Positions 31,026-40,017 of a stretch of DNA of 64,000 nt are shown here, piece by piece. Under the pieces are notes generated by a model that saw only the letters and a program-made list of their open reading frames with translations, was not told the origin of the DNA and did not search any database. The DNA is from Pseudalkalibacillus salsuginis (lineage in GTDB: Bacteria; Bacillota; Bacilli; Bacillales; Fictibacillaceae). The translations under genes and the position numbers were made by a program. Each line of letters opens with the position of its first letter. Position 1 is the first letter of the stretch. The DNA is taken from assembly GCF_021646685.1 (NCBI RefSeq), contig NZ_JAKJHW010000003.1, forward strand, positions 1-64,000, in the 5' to 3' direction.

Positions 31026-33545
31026 ATGATTAAAAACAATAAAAAACAGGATGTGGAGCTGACCGATATTAATACATTAGAAGTTGGTGAGGAAACTAGG
31101 TTTTCTATTTACCCTTCACCGGAAATGGTAAATGCTATAGTCGAAGATGAGGATATATTAAAGTGGGAAGGCAATAAACTCATAGCAATAACTCAAGGGG
31201 AGACAAAGGTTCGCATCGAAGTCCATTTAAAGGAACAGAAAATTCAATTCGTAAAGAATATTAAAGTCTTGCCTCCTGTTAAAGCTATTTTTTCATTAAA
31301 AGAAACCTCTCATCCTAGACTGTTATTTAATAAGCATGAATTAGAAAAGATGAAGCGATATTTAAATAATGAAGACTTCTGGTTGAAGGACAACTGGACT
31401 AAGTTAGAAAACATAGCTGACAATTTTTCAAATGAAGAATCGTTTGTCATTAAATATGCCACAACTCCGTATGAACTTGAAATTCCTCTTCCGATCACAC
31501 AACTTGCTTACATGGGTGACCCTCCTGGATTTGACGATTATCCATATTGGACGATGTATTCGAGAGCCATTGAAAAACGAATTAAAATCCTTTCTATTGC
31601 TTACCTTATGACCCAAAAGTCGAAATATGCGAATATAGTGAAAGAGTATCTTTTAGCCTTATCAACATTTACGAGATGGTATGAATTCCCATATCGCAAT
31701 GCGGAAGGTAACTTGAGCAACGCCCATTTCACACTTGGCGCTGCCGTTGGATTCGATAGTATATACAATACGCTCTCTTCAAGTGAACGGCTCATAATCA
31801 GTGAGGCTATCAGGGATAAGGGATTAAAACCTCTGGCAATTGATATCGGAAATTTTGATCCACATAATATAATTGCCTCTAAGCAAGTGGCCATGCTGGT
31901 TGGTAGTCTGACAATTGCCGATAAAGTACCTTTCTTAAATAAATATATCAATTCGTCGTATGAGTATTTGAAAACTTATCTGGATAAACGACTGACTACT
32001 ACAGAAACGGAAGGATTATTATATACGAACGTAGCTGCCAGGCATATTATACTCGCAGCTGATGTTTTAAACAGGGTAACTGGGGAGGGTTCTTTGATTC
32101 ACCATGAGTATTTTAAAGAGCAGCTTCCAGAACAATTTATTTATTTTATGGGTACTGGTGAAAAGAATTCATTTGCAAACTTATCAGATTCCTTTTATAA
32201 GTTGGATCTGATGTATTTAATGGCTGTTTTTGCAAGTACGAATAATTATCCGGTTGGATATTGGTATTTACAGAAATATGAAAATGAAAATCCCGAATTA
32301 ATTATCCATTTGAAAAATCAAGGAACAGCTGTTTCACCTGACGAATTTTATAAAAAGAATAAGTCAAAAGTATTTAGCAAAATCGGATGGGCGAGCCTTA
32401 GAAGCGGCTGGGGAAAAGACGACCATTTTCTTGGGTTTACCTCCTCGGCTTCAAACAGGGGACACAACCATTTTGACCAAAATAATTTCGTTCTAAATGT
32501 AGGCGGTGACTGGTTGCTGATCAATCCGGGCTACCAGGACTATGTTCCGGGTCCCGGAAATGACTTTACAACTGGTACGGTAGGGCATAACTGTATGTTA
32601 ATTGGAGAAATGGGCCAAACGAAAAGAGGGGGAGGAAAGATATCTGCTCAGTTCATATCAGCAACTTATAGCTATGTAGAAGGAGATGCGACAAAAAGCT
32701 ACGATGTATATTTAGATCTATGGAAACGTAAGGTGCTGTTTATTGATCAAGCATTTTACCTGATTATTGATAGAGTAGTAGGTGCAGAAGAACATCCACT
32801 AAACTTTCTATTCCATACTCAATCAAAACTCTTTCAAAACGGTAAGGAAATAAAAGTCGGTACTGATGTATCGAATGATATATTAACTTTTAAAGGCGAA
32901 ACAGGACAAGTTGATTTCAAGAGCTTTTCGCCACAAGAAACAATTATTACATTAGAGGAATATGCTGGAGCAGAAAAATACGGACCTTATGTGAATATAA
33001 ATTTTCCTCAGTATCAACCAAAGCGAAATCTAGTTACTTTACTTCTACCGTATCGAAAAGAACAGCTCCCCAAAATCGATGTTTATTCAGTTGTGTTCAA
33101 TAAAGGTTTCGTAAAGCTTGACTATTTATATGAAGATGAAGTAGGTATTCTATATGACGCTTTAGATGATGAATATTATATGGACAGAACCCAAAAGACC
33201 AATGATTTAGAATTCAAAGCTAAACAGTTTCATATAAGATTCGATAAGGAGACCGAAGAATTGCAGAGCTTTGCAGTTATTTCCGGTTCAGAAGTGATAT
33301 GGAAACAAAGAACTTTGGTAGCGTCAAATCATCCTATAAGCATGACTATTGTTCACGAAAAAACCAAAATGACATGTAAATTAACCCTTAATGAAGAGAC
33401 GAAGTTATCTATTTTTTATCCAGATAAGCCTTTAGTCACAATAAATGGAGATTTATACGAAACTAGGTACAATTTTACCGATTCTTGCCTAAATTTGTCC
33501 CTTAAAAAGGGAAATTACGAGCTTGAAATCGAAAGGGAATTTTAA
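31026..33545 (+). CDS. Heparinase II/III-family polysaccharide lyase, cytoplasmic
   Basis: The 839-aa protein has an Ig-like N-terminal segment (about 1-90), an alpha/alpha toroid region (about 110-440) and a C-terminal beta-sandwich with heparinase II/III features. Family motifs are GHNHFDQNNFVLNVGGDWLL and GTVGHNCMLI, carrying conserved histidines. Members cleave uronic-acid-containing polysaccharides such as heparin-like chains or alginate by beta-elimination. No signal peptide is present, so it should act on imported oligosaccharides in the cytosol. With GH88, KduI and KduD it forms a coherent pathway. Which polysaccharide is attacked cannot be told. The downstream yesL-like gene follows after 22 bases. 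Confidence 0.82.
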   Translation: MIKNNKKQDVELTDINTLEVGEETRFSIYPSPEMVNAIVEDEDILKWEGNKLIAITQGETKVRIEVHLKEQKIQFVKNIKVLPPVKAIFSLKETSHPRLLFNKHELEKMKRYLNNEDFWLKDNWTKLENIADNFSNEESFVIKYATTPYELEIPLPITQLAYMGDPPGFDDYPYWTMYSRAIEKRIKILSIAYLMTQKSKYANIVKEYLLALSTFTRWYEFPYRNAEGNLSNAHFTLGAAVGFDSIYNTLSSSERLIISEAIRDKGLKPLAIDIGNFDPHNIIASKQVAMLVGSLTIADKVPFLNKYINSSYEYLKTYLDKRLTTTETEGLLYTNVAARHIILAADVLNRVTGEGSLIHHEYFKEQLPEQFIYFMGTGEKNSFANLSDSFYKLDLMYLMAVFASTNNYPVGYWYLQKYENENPELIIHLKNQGTAVSPDEFYKKNKSKVFSKIGWASLRSGWGKDDHFLGFTSSASNRGHNHFDQNNFVLNVGGDWLLINPGYQDYVPGPGNDFTTGTVGHNCMLIGEMGQTKRGGGKISAQFISATYSYVEGDATKSYDVYLDLWKRKVLFIDQAFYLIIDRVVGAEEHPLNFLFHTQSKLFQNGKEIKVGTDVSNDILTFKGETGQVDFKSFSPQETIITLEEYAGAEKYGPYVNINFPQYQPKRNLVTLLLPYRKEQLPKIDVYSVVFNKGFVKLDYLYEDEVGILYDALDDEYYMDRTQKTNDLEFKAKQFHIRFDKETEELQSFAVISGSEVIWKQRTLVASNHPISMTIVHEKTKMTCKLTLNEETKLSIFYPDKPLVTINGDLYETRYNFTDSCLNLSLKKGNYELEIEREF

Positions 33546-33567
33546 AACACGCTAGGAGGAAACGAGA

Positions 33568-34170
33568 ATGGCGGGCATTATGGGTAAAGTGAACGTTCTG
33601 CTTGAATGGATGATTAAGCTTACATATATAAATATTCTTTGGGGGATATTCACCATAGTAGGGGTAGGGATCTTTGGTATAGTACCTGCAACGGTTAGTC
33701 TTTTTGCAGTTATGAGGCAATGGCTGAAAGGGAATGAGCCGAAGACTTTTGAGGTATTTAAAACATATTACATCAAGGAATTTTTCAAGTCTAATAAACT
33801 TGGATTTTGTTTAACTGTTCTTGGTTTTATACTTTACTTTGATTTGAGCTTTTTCCGTTCCATGAATCATATCATATTTCTGATCCTGACCTATTTTACT
33901 TTTCTATTAATAGTTTTGTATCTTTCATTACTCCTGATCATTTTTCCACTTTATGTTCATCAGAATTTAAAAATTTCACAGTATCTAAAAAATGGTTTTT
34001 ATATAGTAATGTCTAATCCAATGGTGCCAGTATTAATTTTTGCAGGTGTCCTTGGAATTAACGCTTTGATTTTCTTTGTTCCAGGTTTGATCCCTTTTTT
34101 TGCAATTAGTGCTCCAGCTCTTTTTATCATGTGGTTTGCAAATAAGTTATTCATTAAACTCCACCAATAA
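33568..34170 (+). CDS. YesL-like DUF624 membrane protein
   Basis: This 200-aa integral membrane protein has about five hydrophobic helices and the DUF624 pattern (an N-terminal helix with YINILWGIFTIVGVGIFG, then PATVSLFAVMRQWLKG). Such proteins are found next to LplABC/YesOPQ-type oligosaccharide importers in Bacillus carbohydrate loci, B. subtilis YesL being an example. Their molecular role is not established. AGGAGGAAACGAG precedes the ATG at 33568. Here it lies between the lyase gene and the importer genes. Confidence 0.8.
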   Translation: MAGIMGKVNVLLEWMIKLTYINILWGIFTIVGVGIFGIVPATVSLFAVMRQWLKGNEPKTFEVFKTYYIKEFFKSNKLGFCLTVLGFILYFDLSFFRSMNHIIFLILTYFTFLLIVLYLSLLLIIFPLYVHQNLKISQYLKNGFYIVMSNPMVPVLIFAGVLGINALIFFVPGLIPFFAISAPALFIMWFANKLFIKLHQ

Positions 34171-34267
34171 CCCCAAAAAAGTAGAATAGATTCAACTAAA
34201 AATTAAAAAGGTTTTAAATAATTAGAAAATTATGTTGAAATAAGCATTTATTTGATTTACTCTATAT

Positions 34268-34286
34268 ATACAGGTTATATACAGGT
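34268..34286 (+). promoter_or_regulatory. ATACAGGT direct repeat, site d
   Basis: ATACAGGT occurs twice, at 34268-34275 and 34279-34286, in perfect copies with an 11-base period. This is the cleanest site. It lies about 45 bases upstream of the first permease gene, in an AT-rich gap of 160 bases that probably holds a promoter. Confidence 0.7.
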
Positions 34287-34331
34287 ATCAAATACATATT
34301 TATTAAAAGAGCAAGGGGGAGGTTGAAGTCA

Positions 34332-35312
34332 GTGGAAAATCAAACTACGATCACCAATTCCACTAAGAAAGATACAGAAATAACAATAGCAAAACCTATT
34401 AGTAAGCCAATGAAAATTGGGAAAAAGATATGGAAACAGCGTTTCTTATTCCTTCTTTTATTGCCTGGCCTTGTCTATTTTATAGTTTACAAGTATATTC
34501 CTATGTTTGGACTTGTTATTGCATTTAAAGACTATAACCCATTTCAGGGCATATGGGAAAGCGAGTGGGTAGGGCTTAAGCATTTTAAAAATATATTTGC
34601 TACACCGGATGTTTTACAGGTTATTTGGAACACGTTGAATATTTCATTTTTGCAAATATTGTTTGCATTTCCAGTTCCTATCATTCTGGCACTTATGCTC
34701 AATGAACTGAGGGGAAATTTTTATAAGCGTATCATCCAGTCAATTATTTATTTGCCGCATTTTCTATCATGGGTAATTGTTGTGGGGATAACAGTAGTTT
34801 TCTTAAGAAGCGAAGGGTTAATTAATGCTTTTCTACATTCAACATTTGGGTGGGAAGCAATTCCTTTTTTAACTGACCCAGCTTATTTTAAGCCATTAAT
34901 TATTCTTCAAGTTATTTGGAAGGAGTCGGGGTGGGGAACGATTATTTTTTTGGCAGCACTCTCCGGTATAAACCCCCAGCTATATGAAGCGGCTATCATA
35001 GATGGTGCAAACAGATGGCGGCAAATCTGGCACATCACATTACCAGCTTTAAAAAGTACAATCGTTATCCTGGTTATATTAAGACTCGGAAATGTACTCG
35101 ATACAGGATTCGAACAAATCTTTCTGATGTTAAATCCATTCAATATGGAAATTGGAAATGTACTTGATACGTTTGTGTTCTTTAAAGGTATTCAGCAGGC
35201 GGATTATAGCTTTGCAACCGCTGTTGGCCTATTTAAAGGTGCTGTAGGTCTTATACTTGTTGTTTTGGCAAACAGACTAGCAAGACGCTTTGGAAATGAG
35301 GGGCTATATTAA
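34332..35312 (+). CDS. ABC sugar importer permease, LplB-like
   Basis: The 326-aa protein is a binding-protein-dependent permease with six predicted helices. It carries the EAA loop with EAAIIDGANRWRQIWHITLPALK that docks on the ATPase. The N-terminal features VYKYIPMFGLVIAFKDYNPF and GWGTIIFLAALSGI are typical of the LplB/YesP-type group that imports oligosaccharides such as uronides or xylo-oligomers. GTG 34332 is chosen because AAGGGGGAGG lies at a good distance; the TTG at 34323 is too close. It pairs with the next permease and the lipoprotein at 36283. No ATPase gene is in this locus, so a shared MsmX-type ATPase is expected. Confidence 0.88.
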   Translation: MENQTTITNSTKKDTEITIAKPISKPMKIGKKIWKQRFLFLLLLPGLVYFIVYKYIPMFGLVIAFKDYNPFQGIWESEWVGLKHFKNIFATPDVLQVIWNTLNISFLQILFAFPVPIILALMLNELRGNFYKRIIQSIIYLPHFLSWVIVVGITVVFLRSEGLINAFLHSTFGWEAIPFLTDPAYFKPLIILQVIWKESGWGTIIFLAALSGINPQLYEAAIIDGANRWRQIWHITLPALKSTIVILVILRLGNVLDTGFEQIFLMLNPFNMEIGNVLDTFVFFKGIQQADYSFATAVGLFKGAVGLILVVLANRLARRFGNEGLY

Positions 35313-35342
35313 CTCCAAACGTATACGAAAGGTGGGGTTTTG

Positions 35343-36221
35343 GTGCATCATCGCTCGATTAGTGAAAGGATTGCCGACAACCTGAATGTTTTTATTCTTG
35401 CTATTGTTGCAGTTATCATGATTTTTCCGTTCTTTTATATTTTTGCCGTTTCTTTTTCAACACTATCCGACTTTTTGCAAAATGAATTTTTCCTCTGGCC
35501 CAAACGTTGGGTAACAGATGCTTATGAGTACATATTAAGCTCTGAAAACTTTATCCGTTCTCTTGGAATATCGACTTTTGTAACTATCGTTGGTACATTG
35601 ATTAACTTGTTTTTTACCTCAACGATGGCGTATGCCTTATCTAGACCGATTGCTGGGCAGAGGTTCTTTCTGTTCTTTGTATTATTTACCGTGCTGTTTA
35701 ATGCAGGAATGATTCCTACTTACTTAATTGTCAAGGAGACTGGATTAATTGATTCTGTATGGTCATTAATCATTCCGATTGCAATTAGTCCCTTTTATTT
35801 AATCGTTATGCGTCAGTTCTTTAAAAATGTCCCTGATGATATTCATGAAGCAGCTTTAATCGATGGTGCAAATGAATTACAGATTTTCTGGAAAATCATG
35901 ATTCCACTTTCAAAACCTGCACTTGCTGCATTTGGGCTGTTCTACGCCGTAATGCATTGGAACAACTATTTTACAGGAATTTTGTATATTAATGATCCAG
36001 CAAAATGGCCAGTTCAGGTCGTCTTAAGGCAAATAGTAGTTGTTAACGAACCGAATGCTGCGCTTGGCACTGCATCTGAGCTGTTAATGGATAATCCACC
36101 ACCGCCAGAAACCATTCAGATGGCAGCGATCTTACTTGCAACTTTACCGATATTAATCGTTTATCCGTTCTTGCAAAAGCATTTTGCTAAAGGGGTGTTG
36201 CTTGGGTCCGTAAAAGGATAA
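35343..36221 (+). CDS. ABC sugar importer permease, YtcP/LplC-like
   Basis: This 293-aa permease is the second membrane subunit. It shows the N-terminal helix with FPFFYIFAVSFST, the EAA loop EAALIDGANELQIFWKIMIPLSKP, and the ending FLQKHFAKGVLLGSVKG typical of this group. GTG 35343 is preferred over the adjacent TTG 35340 because of the distance from GGTGGGG. It follows the first permease gene by 30 bases, so the two are co-transcribed. Confidence 0.88.
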   Translation: MHHRSISERIADNLNVFILAIVAVIMIFPFFYIFAVSFSTLSDFLQNEFFLWPKRWVTDAYEYILSSENFIRSLGISTFVTIVGTLINLFFTSTMAYALSRPIAGQRFFLFFVLFTVLFNAGMIPTYLIVKETGLIDSVWSLIIPIAISPFYLIVMRQFFKNVPDDIHEAALIDGANELQIFWKIMIPLSKPALAAFGLFYAVMHWNNYFTGILYINDPAKWPVQVVLRQIVVVNEPNAALGTASELLMDNPPPPETIQMAAILLATLPILIVYPFLQKHFAKGVLLGSVKG

Positions 36222-36282
36222 TAAGAAGTTGGCGCTATATGGATGATTCTACACAAATTTCAATGATGGAGGGGAATGAAAA

Positions 36283-37833
36283 ATGCTAAGAAAACGTCTC
36301 AATCTTAGTGTAGTGATTTTGGCTTTATTATTAATGTTGGCTGCTTGTTCGTTCATGGGAGAAACCGATGATTCTGATAAAGCTACAGACAATAAATTAA
36401 AAATCACAGCGATGGATTACCGATATGGGGATCCACCACCAAAGGACGGTCCAGGGTTAAAAATGATCAATAAGAAGTTTAATGTTGATTACCAACCCCA
36501 ATTTGTCCCGCAAGGAGATTATGACGAAAAACTTACAGCGGTTGTTGCCTCAGGAGATCTTCCAGATTTGATTGGGTTTAAAGGAGATGACATGAAATAT
36601 TACAAGTGGGCTGGTCAGGGTGCATTCTTGCCTTTAAATGATTACATAGATAAATACCCAACTTTAAAAGATGTACCTGACTATGTCTGGGATGCTATGA
36701 AAGTCGACGGGGAAATTTATGGGATTCCAACATATTATCCGATCTATGATTTGACTCCTGTTATACGCAAGGATTGGCTTGATAAACTAGGCCTTAAAGT
36801 ACCAACTGATTATGAAGAGCTAAAAGAAGTAGCCCTCGCTTTTACGAAAGAAGATCCAGATGGTAATGGTAAGAATGATACGTACGGAATAGCTATAGGT
36901 GAAATGATTAACCCGGATTATGATATGGGTGCCTATTGGAATGCTGATACCTGGATTCATAAAAATGAAGACGGAGAATATATTCCGGGGTATATATCAG
37001 ATGCAAGAAAAGATTTGATCGAGTTGTTTGCAGATTTATATGATGAAAAGGCTATTACACCTGATTTTTCAGTTATTAATTGGGCGGATACGAATAAAGA
37101 ATTCTATTCTGGCAAAGCAGGTATTTTTATAGGTGCACCTCGCGGGATGTCAGAGGCATATATGCAAAGCCTTCTAGAAATTAATCCTGATGCAGAGTTT
37201 GCACCAATATACCCGTTTAAAGACCCTGAAGGAAATACTGGTTATACGGCACATCCGGGTTATGGGGGGATTATTGCGTTATCTGCTGAAATGGCAAAGG
37301 ATCCAGATAAAATCAAAAAAGTTCTTGAAGTGCTTGATTTTGGGCGTACATTTTATCCAAGAGATCAGCGTAATTCCAATAATGATGACTTTGACTGGTG
37401 GTGGGGTCATGAAGGAACAGGCTACACTATGCAGGATGATAAAGCTGTACTAGTTGAAAACTTTGCTAGTGATGGCCTCGCACCTTCTACTTACTTAGTA
37501 GACAATTCAATGTGGGCACCTTCTGATGAAATGAATGAGTATTCAAAGGACTATAATGTTGATAAACTTTCGAGCCTAGTAGCAGATTTGGAAAAAATGC
37601 ACTCAGATACAAAACATTACGTTAATCCCATTAATGGGATAGTATCAGAAACTGCCCAGCAAAAAGGCGGAGAACTTAATCAGTTATTAATTAATGAACA
37701 AACAAAAATGATAGTAGGTCAGAGACCGATTTCTGACTGGGATAAAATGGTGGAAGAATATATGCAAAAAGGTGGAGCTAAGATTATCGAAGAATATAAC
37801 AAACAAATTAATGATAAAAATTATTGGAAGTAA
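36283..37833 (+). CDS. Sugar-binding lipoprotein of the importer, LplA-like
   Basis: The 516-aa product begins with a lipoprotein signal and lipobox LLAAC. The mature part is a large family-1 solute-binding protein (PDLIGFKGDDMKYYKWAGQGAFLPLNDYIDKYPTL, shown as GAFLPLNDYIDKYPTL). Proteins of this 500-residue class partner LplB/LplC permeases and bind oligosaccharides, for example uronic acid oligomers. It is downstream of both permease genes and upstream of GH88. AGGGG precedes the ATG. The ligand is inferred to be an unsaturated or saturated uronide oligomer from the neighbouring enzymes. Confidence 0.87.
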   Translation: MLRKRLNLSVVILALLLMLAACSFMGETDDSDKATDNKLKITAMDYRYGDPPPKDGPGLKMINKKFNVDYQPQFVPQGDYDEKLTAVVASGDLPDLIGFKGDDMKYYKWAGQGAFLPLNDYIDKYPTLKDVPDYVWDAMKVDGEIYGIPTYYPIYDLTPVIRKDWLDKLGLKVPTDYEELKEVALAFTKEDPDGNGKNDTYGIAIGEMINPDYDMGAYWNADTWIHKNEDGEYIPGYISDARKDLIELFADLYDEKAITPDFSVINWADTNKEFYSGKAGIFIGAPRGMSEAYMQSLLEINPDAEFAPIYPFKDPEGNTGYTAHPGYGGIIALSAEMAKDPDKIKKVLEVLDFGRTFYPRDQRNSNNDDFDWWWGHEGTGYTMQDDKAVLVENFASDGLAPSTYLVDNSMWAPSDEMNEYSKDYNVDKLSSLVADLEKMHSDTKHYVNPINGIVSETAQQKGGELNQLLINEQTKMIVGQRPISDWDKMVEEYMQKGGAKIIEEYNKQINDKNYWK

Positions 37834-37842
37834 GGTTAGATC

Positions 37843-37880
37843 AGAAATGACCGGGGTATTTCAACCGGTTATTTCTACCT
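37843..37880 (+). terminator. Hairpin between binding-protein gene and GH88 gene
   Basis: AGAAATGACCGG (37843-37854) pairs with CCGGTTATTTCT (37865-37876) with one wobble. Only ACCTTTT follows, so it is probably a partial terminator or an mRNA 3' stabiliser that lets the binding-protein message accumulate. A small palindrome CCTTTTAAAAGG directly downstream covers the ribosome binding site of the next gene. Confidence 0.55.
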
Positions 37881-37900
37881 TTTAAAAGGTGGTGTCAGCT

Positions 37901-39118
37901 TTGACTGTATACGTAAAAGATGAGGGTATGATAAATCCGACTTTTAAAAAGTCGTATAAAATTGAGGAACAATTAATTCAGAAAGCAATTAAGACTGCAT
38001 TATTAAAAACGAAGAACAACCTTCAAAAGTTTTATGCTAAATATCCTCACGACCATACAATAGATAACATTTACCCCATACGAATGAGGGAAGATACAGG
38101 GGAAACAACAGCAGAAAATATCGGTTGGACGACTGGGTTCTGGACTGGGATCAACTGGCTTGCGTTTGAGTTGTCTAATGACTCTGAGTTCAGGGATGCA
38201 GGTTCTGCACAAGTTGAGACATTCATCCAAAGAATTGAAAAGATGATCGATTGTAATCATCATGATCTTGGCTTCCTCTATACACTTTCTTGTGTTGCTT
38301 CTAATAACTTGATATCAGATATAAAAGCCAAGGAAGCGGCACTTAAGGCAGCAGATGCATTAATGAATCGTTACTTCGAAGAAGCTTTAATTCTACAGGC
38401 ATGGGGAGATTTGAGGGATCCAAATCAAAGAGGAAGGATTATAATCGACTGTCTGATGAACTTGCCGTTGCTATATTGGGCAACAGAAGTTACGAATGAC
38501 ATGACCTATAAAAATGCTGCCGCTCATCATGCGACAAAAACAATGGAAACCATCATTAGAGAAAATGGCAGTACGTTCCATACGTACTATTTTGATACTG
38601 AAACAGGAAAGCCTTTGTATGGTAAAACACACCAGGGATTCACTGATAAGTCAAGCTGGGCAAGGGGTCAGGCCTGGGCAATCTATGGTTTTATACTAAG
38701 CTATAAATATACGAACAAAAAAGATTTTTTACAAATGTCGAAAACAACAGCCAATTACTTTTTAAACCGTATTTCTGAAGACCTCGTAGTCTATTGGGAT
38801 TTGGATTTTACAGAGGACGATCATGAAGAAAAGGACAGTTCTGCATCCGCCATAGCGGTTTGTGGGTTATTGGAACTTGTGAAATGGCTCCCTGAGGGAG
38901 CAGAAAAATCGTATTACACTAGTGCGGCCAATCAAATACTATACTCATTAATAAAAAATTACTCAACTACTGAGAAAGAGGAGTCCAACGCTTTATTGTT
39001 GCACGGGGTATATTACAAAAAGGGCAATATTGGAGTCGATGAGGGGTGTTTGTGGGGAGATTATTTTTATTTAGAAGCATTGACGCGAATGACTAAGGAA
39101 TGGGATCTGTACTGGTAA
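37901..39118 (+). CDS. GH88 unsaturated glucuronyl hydrolase
   Basis: This family 88 hydrolase of about 405 aa removes the unsaturated 4,5-uronate left at the non-reducing end by polysaccharide lyases. Two conserved acids are seen, Asp122 in HHDLGFLY and Asp183 in IIIDCLMNLPLLYWA. Their spacing of 61 residues equals that of the catalytic pair Asp88/Asp149 in the characterised Bacillus sp. GL1 enzyme. GWTTGFWTGINWLAFE is also typical. No signal peptide is present, so it works in the cytosol. The TTG at 37901 fits the ribosome binding site AAAGGTGGTG; in-frame GTG codons at 37889 and 37892 lie within that site. Confidence 0.88.
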   Translation: MTVYVKDEGMINPTFKKSYKIEEQLIQKAIKTALLKTKNNLQKFYAKYPHDHTIDNIYPIRMREDTGETTAENIGWTTGFWTGINWLAFELSNDSEFRDAGSAQVETFIQRIEKMIDCNHHDLGFLYTLSCVASNNLISDIKAKEAALKAADALMNRYFEEALILQAWGDLRDPNQRGRIIIDCLMNLPLLYWATEVTNDMTYKNAAAHHATKTMETIIRENGSTFHTYYFDTETGKPLYGKTHQGFTDKSSWARGQAWAIYGFILSYKYTNKKDFLQMSKTTANYFLNRISEDLVVYWDLDFTEDDHEEKDSSASAIAVCGLLELVKWLPEGAEKSYYTSAANQILYSLIKNYSTTEKEESNALLLHGVYYKKGNIGVDEGCLWGDYFYLEALTRMTKEWDLYW

Positions 39119-39138
39119 AAATTTTTGATGATGATATT

Positions 39139-39157
39139 ATACATGTGTAATACAGGT
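39139..39157 (+). promoter_or_regulatory. ATACAGGT direct repeat, site e
   Basis: ATACATGT (39139-39146) and ATACAGGT (39150-39157) repeat with an 11-base period. The site lies in the 56-base gap between GH88 and kduI and ends 17 bases before the kduI start. It may mark an internal promoter or a roadblock site. Confidence 0.55.
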
Positions 39158-39174
39158 TAGAAAGGAGTTTCAAT

Positions 39175-40005
39175 TTGGATATACGATATGCAACGAATCC
39201 AGAGGAGACTAAACATTACACTACTGAAAAACAAAGAAAGGAATTTCTAATAGAAGGTCTGTTTATCCCGGGTGACATGCATTTAACATATACCCATCAT
39301 GACAGGGTTATTATCGGAGGTGTATGTCCAACAGAAAATACATTACATCTTAATGCAGGAGATACTTTGAAAACAGATTATTTTCTTGAACGAAGAGAAA
39401 TAGGGATTATCAATATTGGAGAGCGGGGGACGGTCATCGTAGAAGGTGATAACTATGAGTTGGAACAAAAAGATTGTTTATATATAGGTCTAGGAAACAA
39501 AGAGGTTAAATTCAAAAGTGAAAATGATGGTAAGCCAGCTAAGTTTTATCTTGTCTCATCTTTAGCTCATAAGGAATATCCGGTCCAAAAGCTTACGATT
39601 AATCGAGCTGAACCTGTTCATTTAGGTTCAATTGAAGAATCGAATGAAAGAACGATTTATAAATACATTCATGCTGACGGATTGCAAAGCTGCCAGTTAA
39701 TGATGGGAATGACATTACTTAAGCCGAATAACATGTGGAATACGATGCCTGCACACCTTCATGATAGGCGAATGGAAGCGTATCTGTATTTCAATATGCC
39801 GGAAAAAGGCCGTGTCTTTCACTTTATGGGAGAACCGAATGAAACTCGGCATTTGGTCGTCAGCAATGAACAGGCGGTAATTTCGCCAAGCTGGTCAATA
39901 CATTCTGGATGTGGGACTAGTAACTATACCTTTATCTGGGCGATGGCTGGTGAAAACTATACCTTTATCGATATGGAAGCAGTTGAGATGAGTAAGCTAC
40001 GATAG
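39175..40005 (+). CDS. kduI: 5-dehydro-4-deoxy-D-glucuronate isomerase
   Basis: KduI converts 5-keto-4-deoxyuronate, released by lyase and GH88 action, to 3-deoxy-D-glycero-2,5-hexodiulosonate. The 276-aa length is normal for the family. The zinc-site segment MPAHLHDRRMEAYLYF supplies two His and the Glu, and the C-terminal WSIHSGCGTSNY supplies a further conserved His. The start is TTG 39175 with GAAAGGAG upstream. It is followed after 12 bases by kduD, the next step of the pathway. Confidence 0.93.
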   Translation: MDIRYATNPEETKHYTTEKQRKEFLIEGLFIPGDMHLTYTHHDRVIIGGVCPTENTLHLNAGDTLKTDYFLERREIGIINIGERGTVIVEGDNYELEQKDCLYIGLGNKEVKFKSENDGKPAKFYLVSSLAHKEYPVQKLTINRAEPVHLGSIEESNERTIYKYIHADGLQSCQLMMGMTLLKPNNMWNTMPAHLHDRRMEAYLYFNMPEKGRVFHFMGEPNETRHLVVSNEQAVISPSWSIHSGCGTSNYTFIWAMAGENYTFIDMEAVEMSKLR

Positions 40006-40017
40006 GCGGTGATTTAA

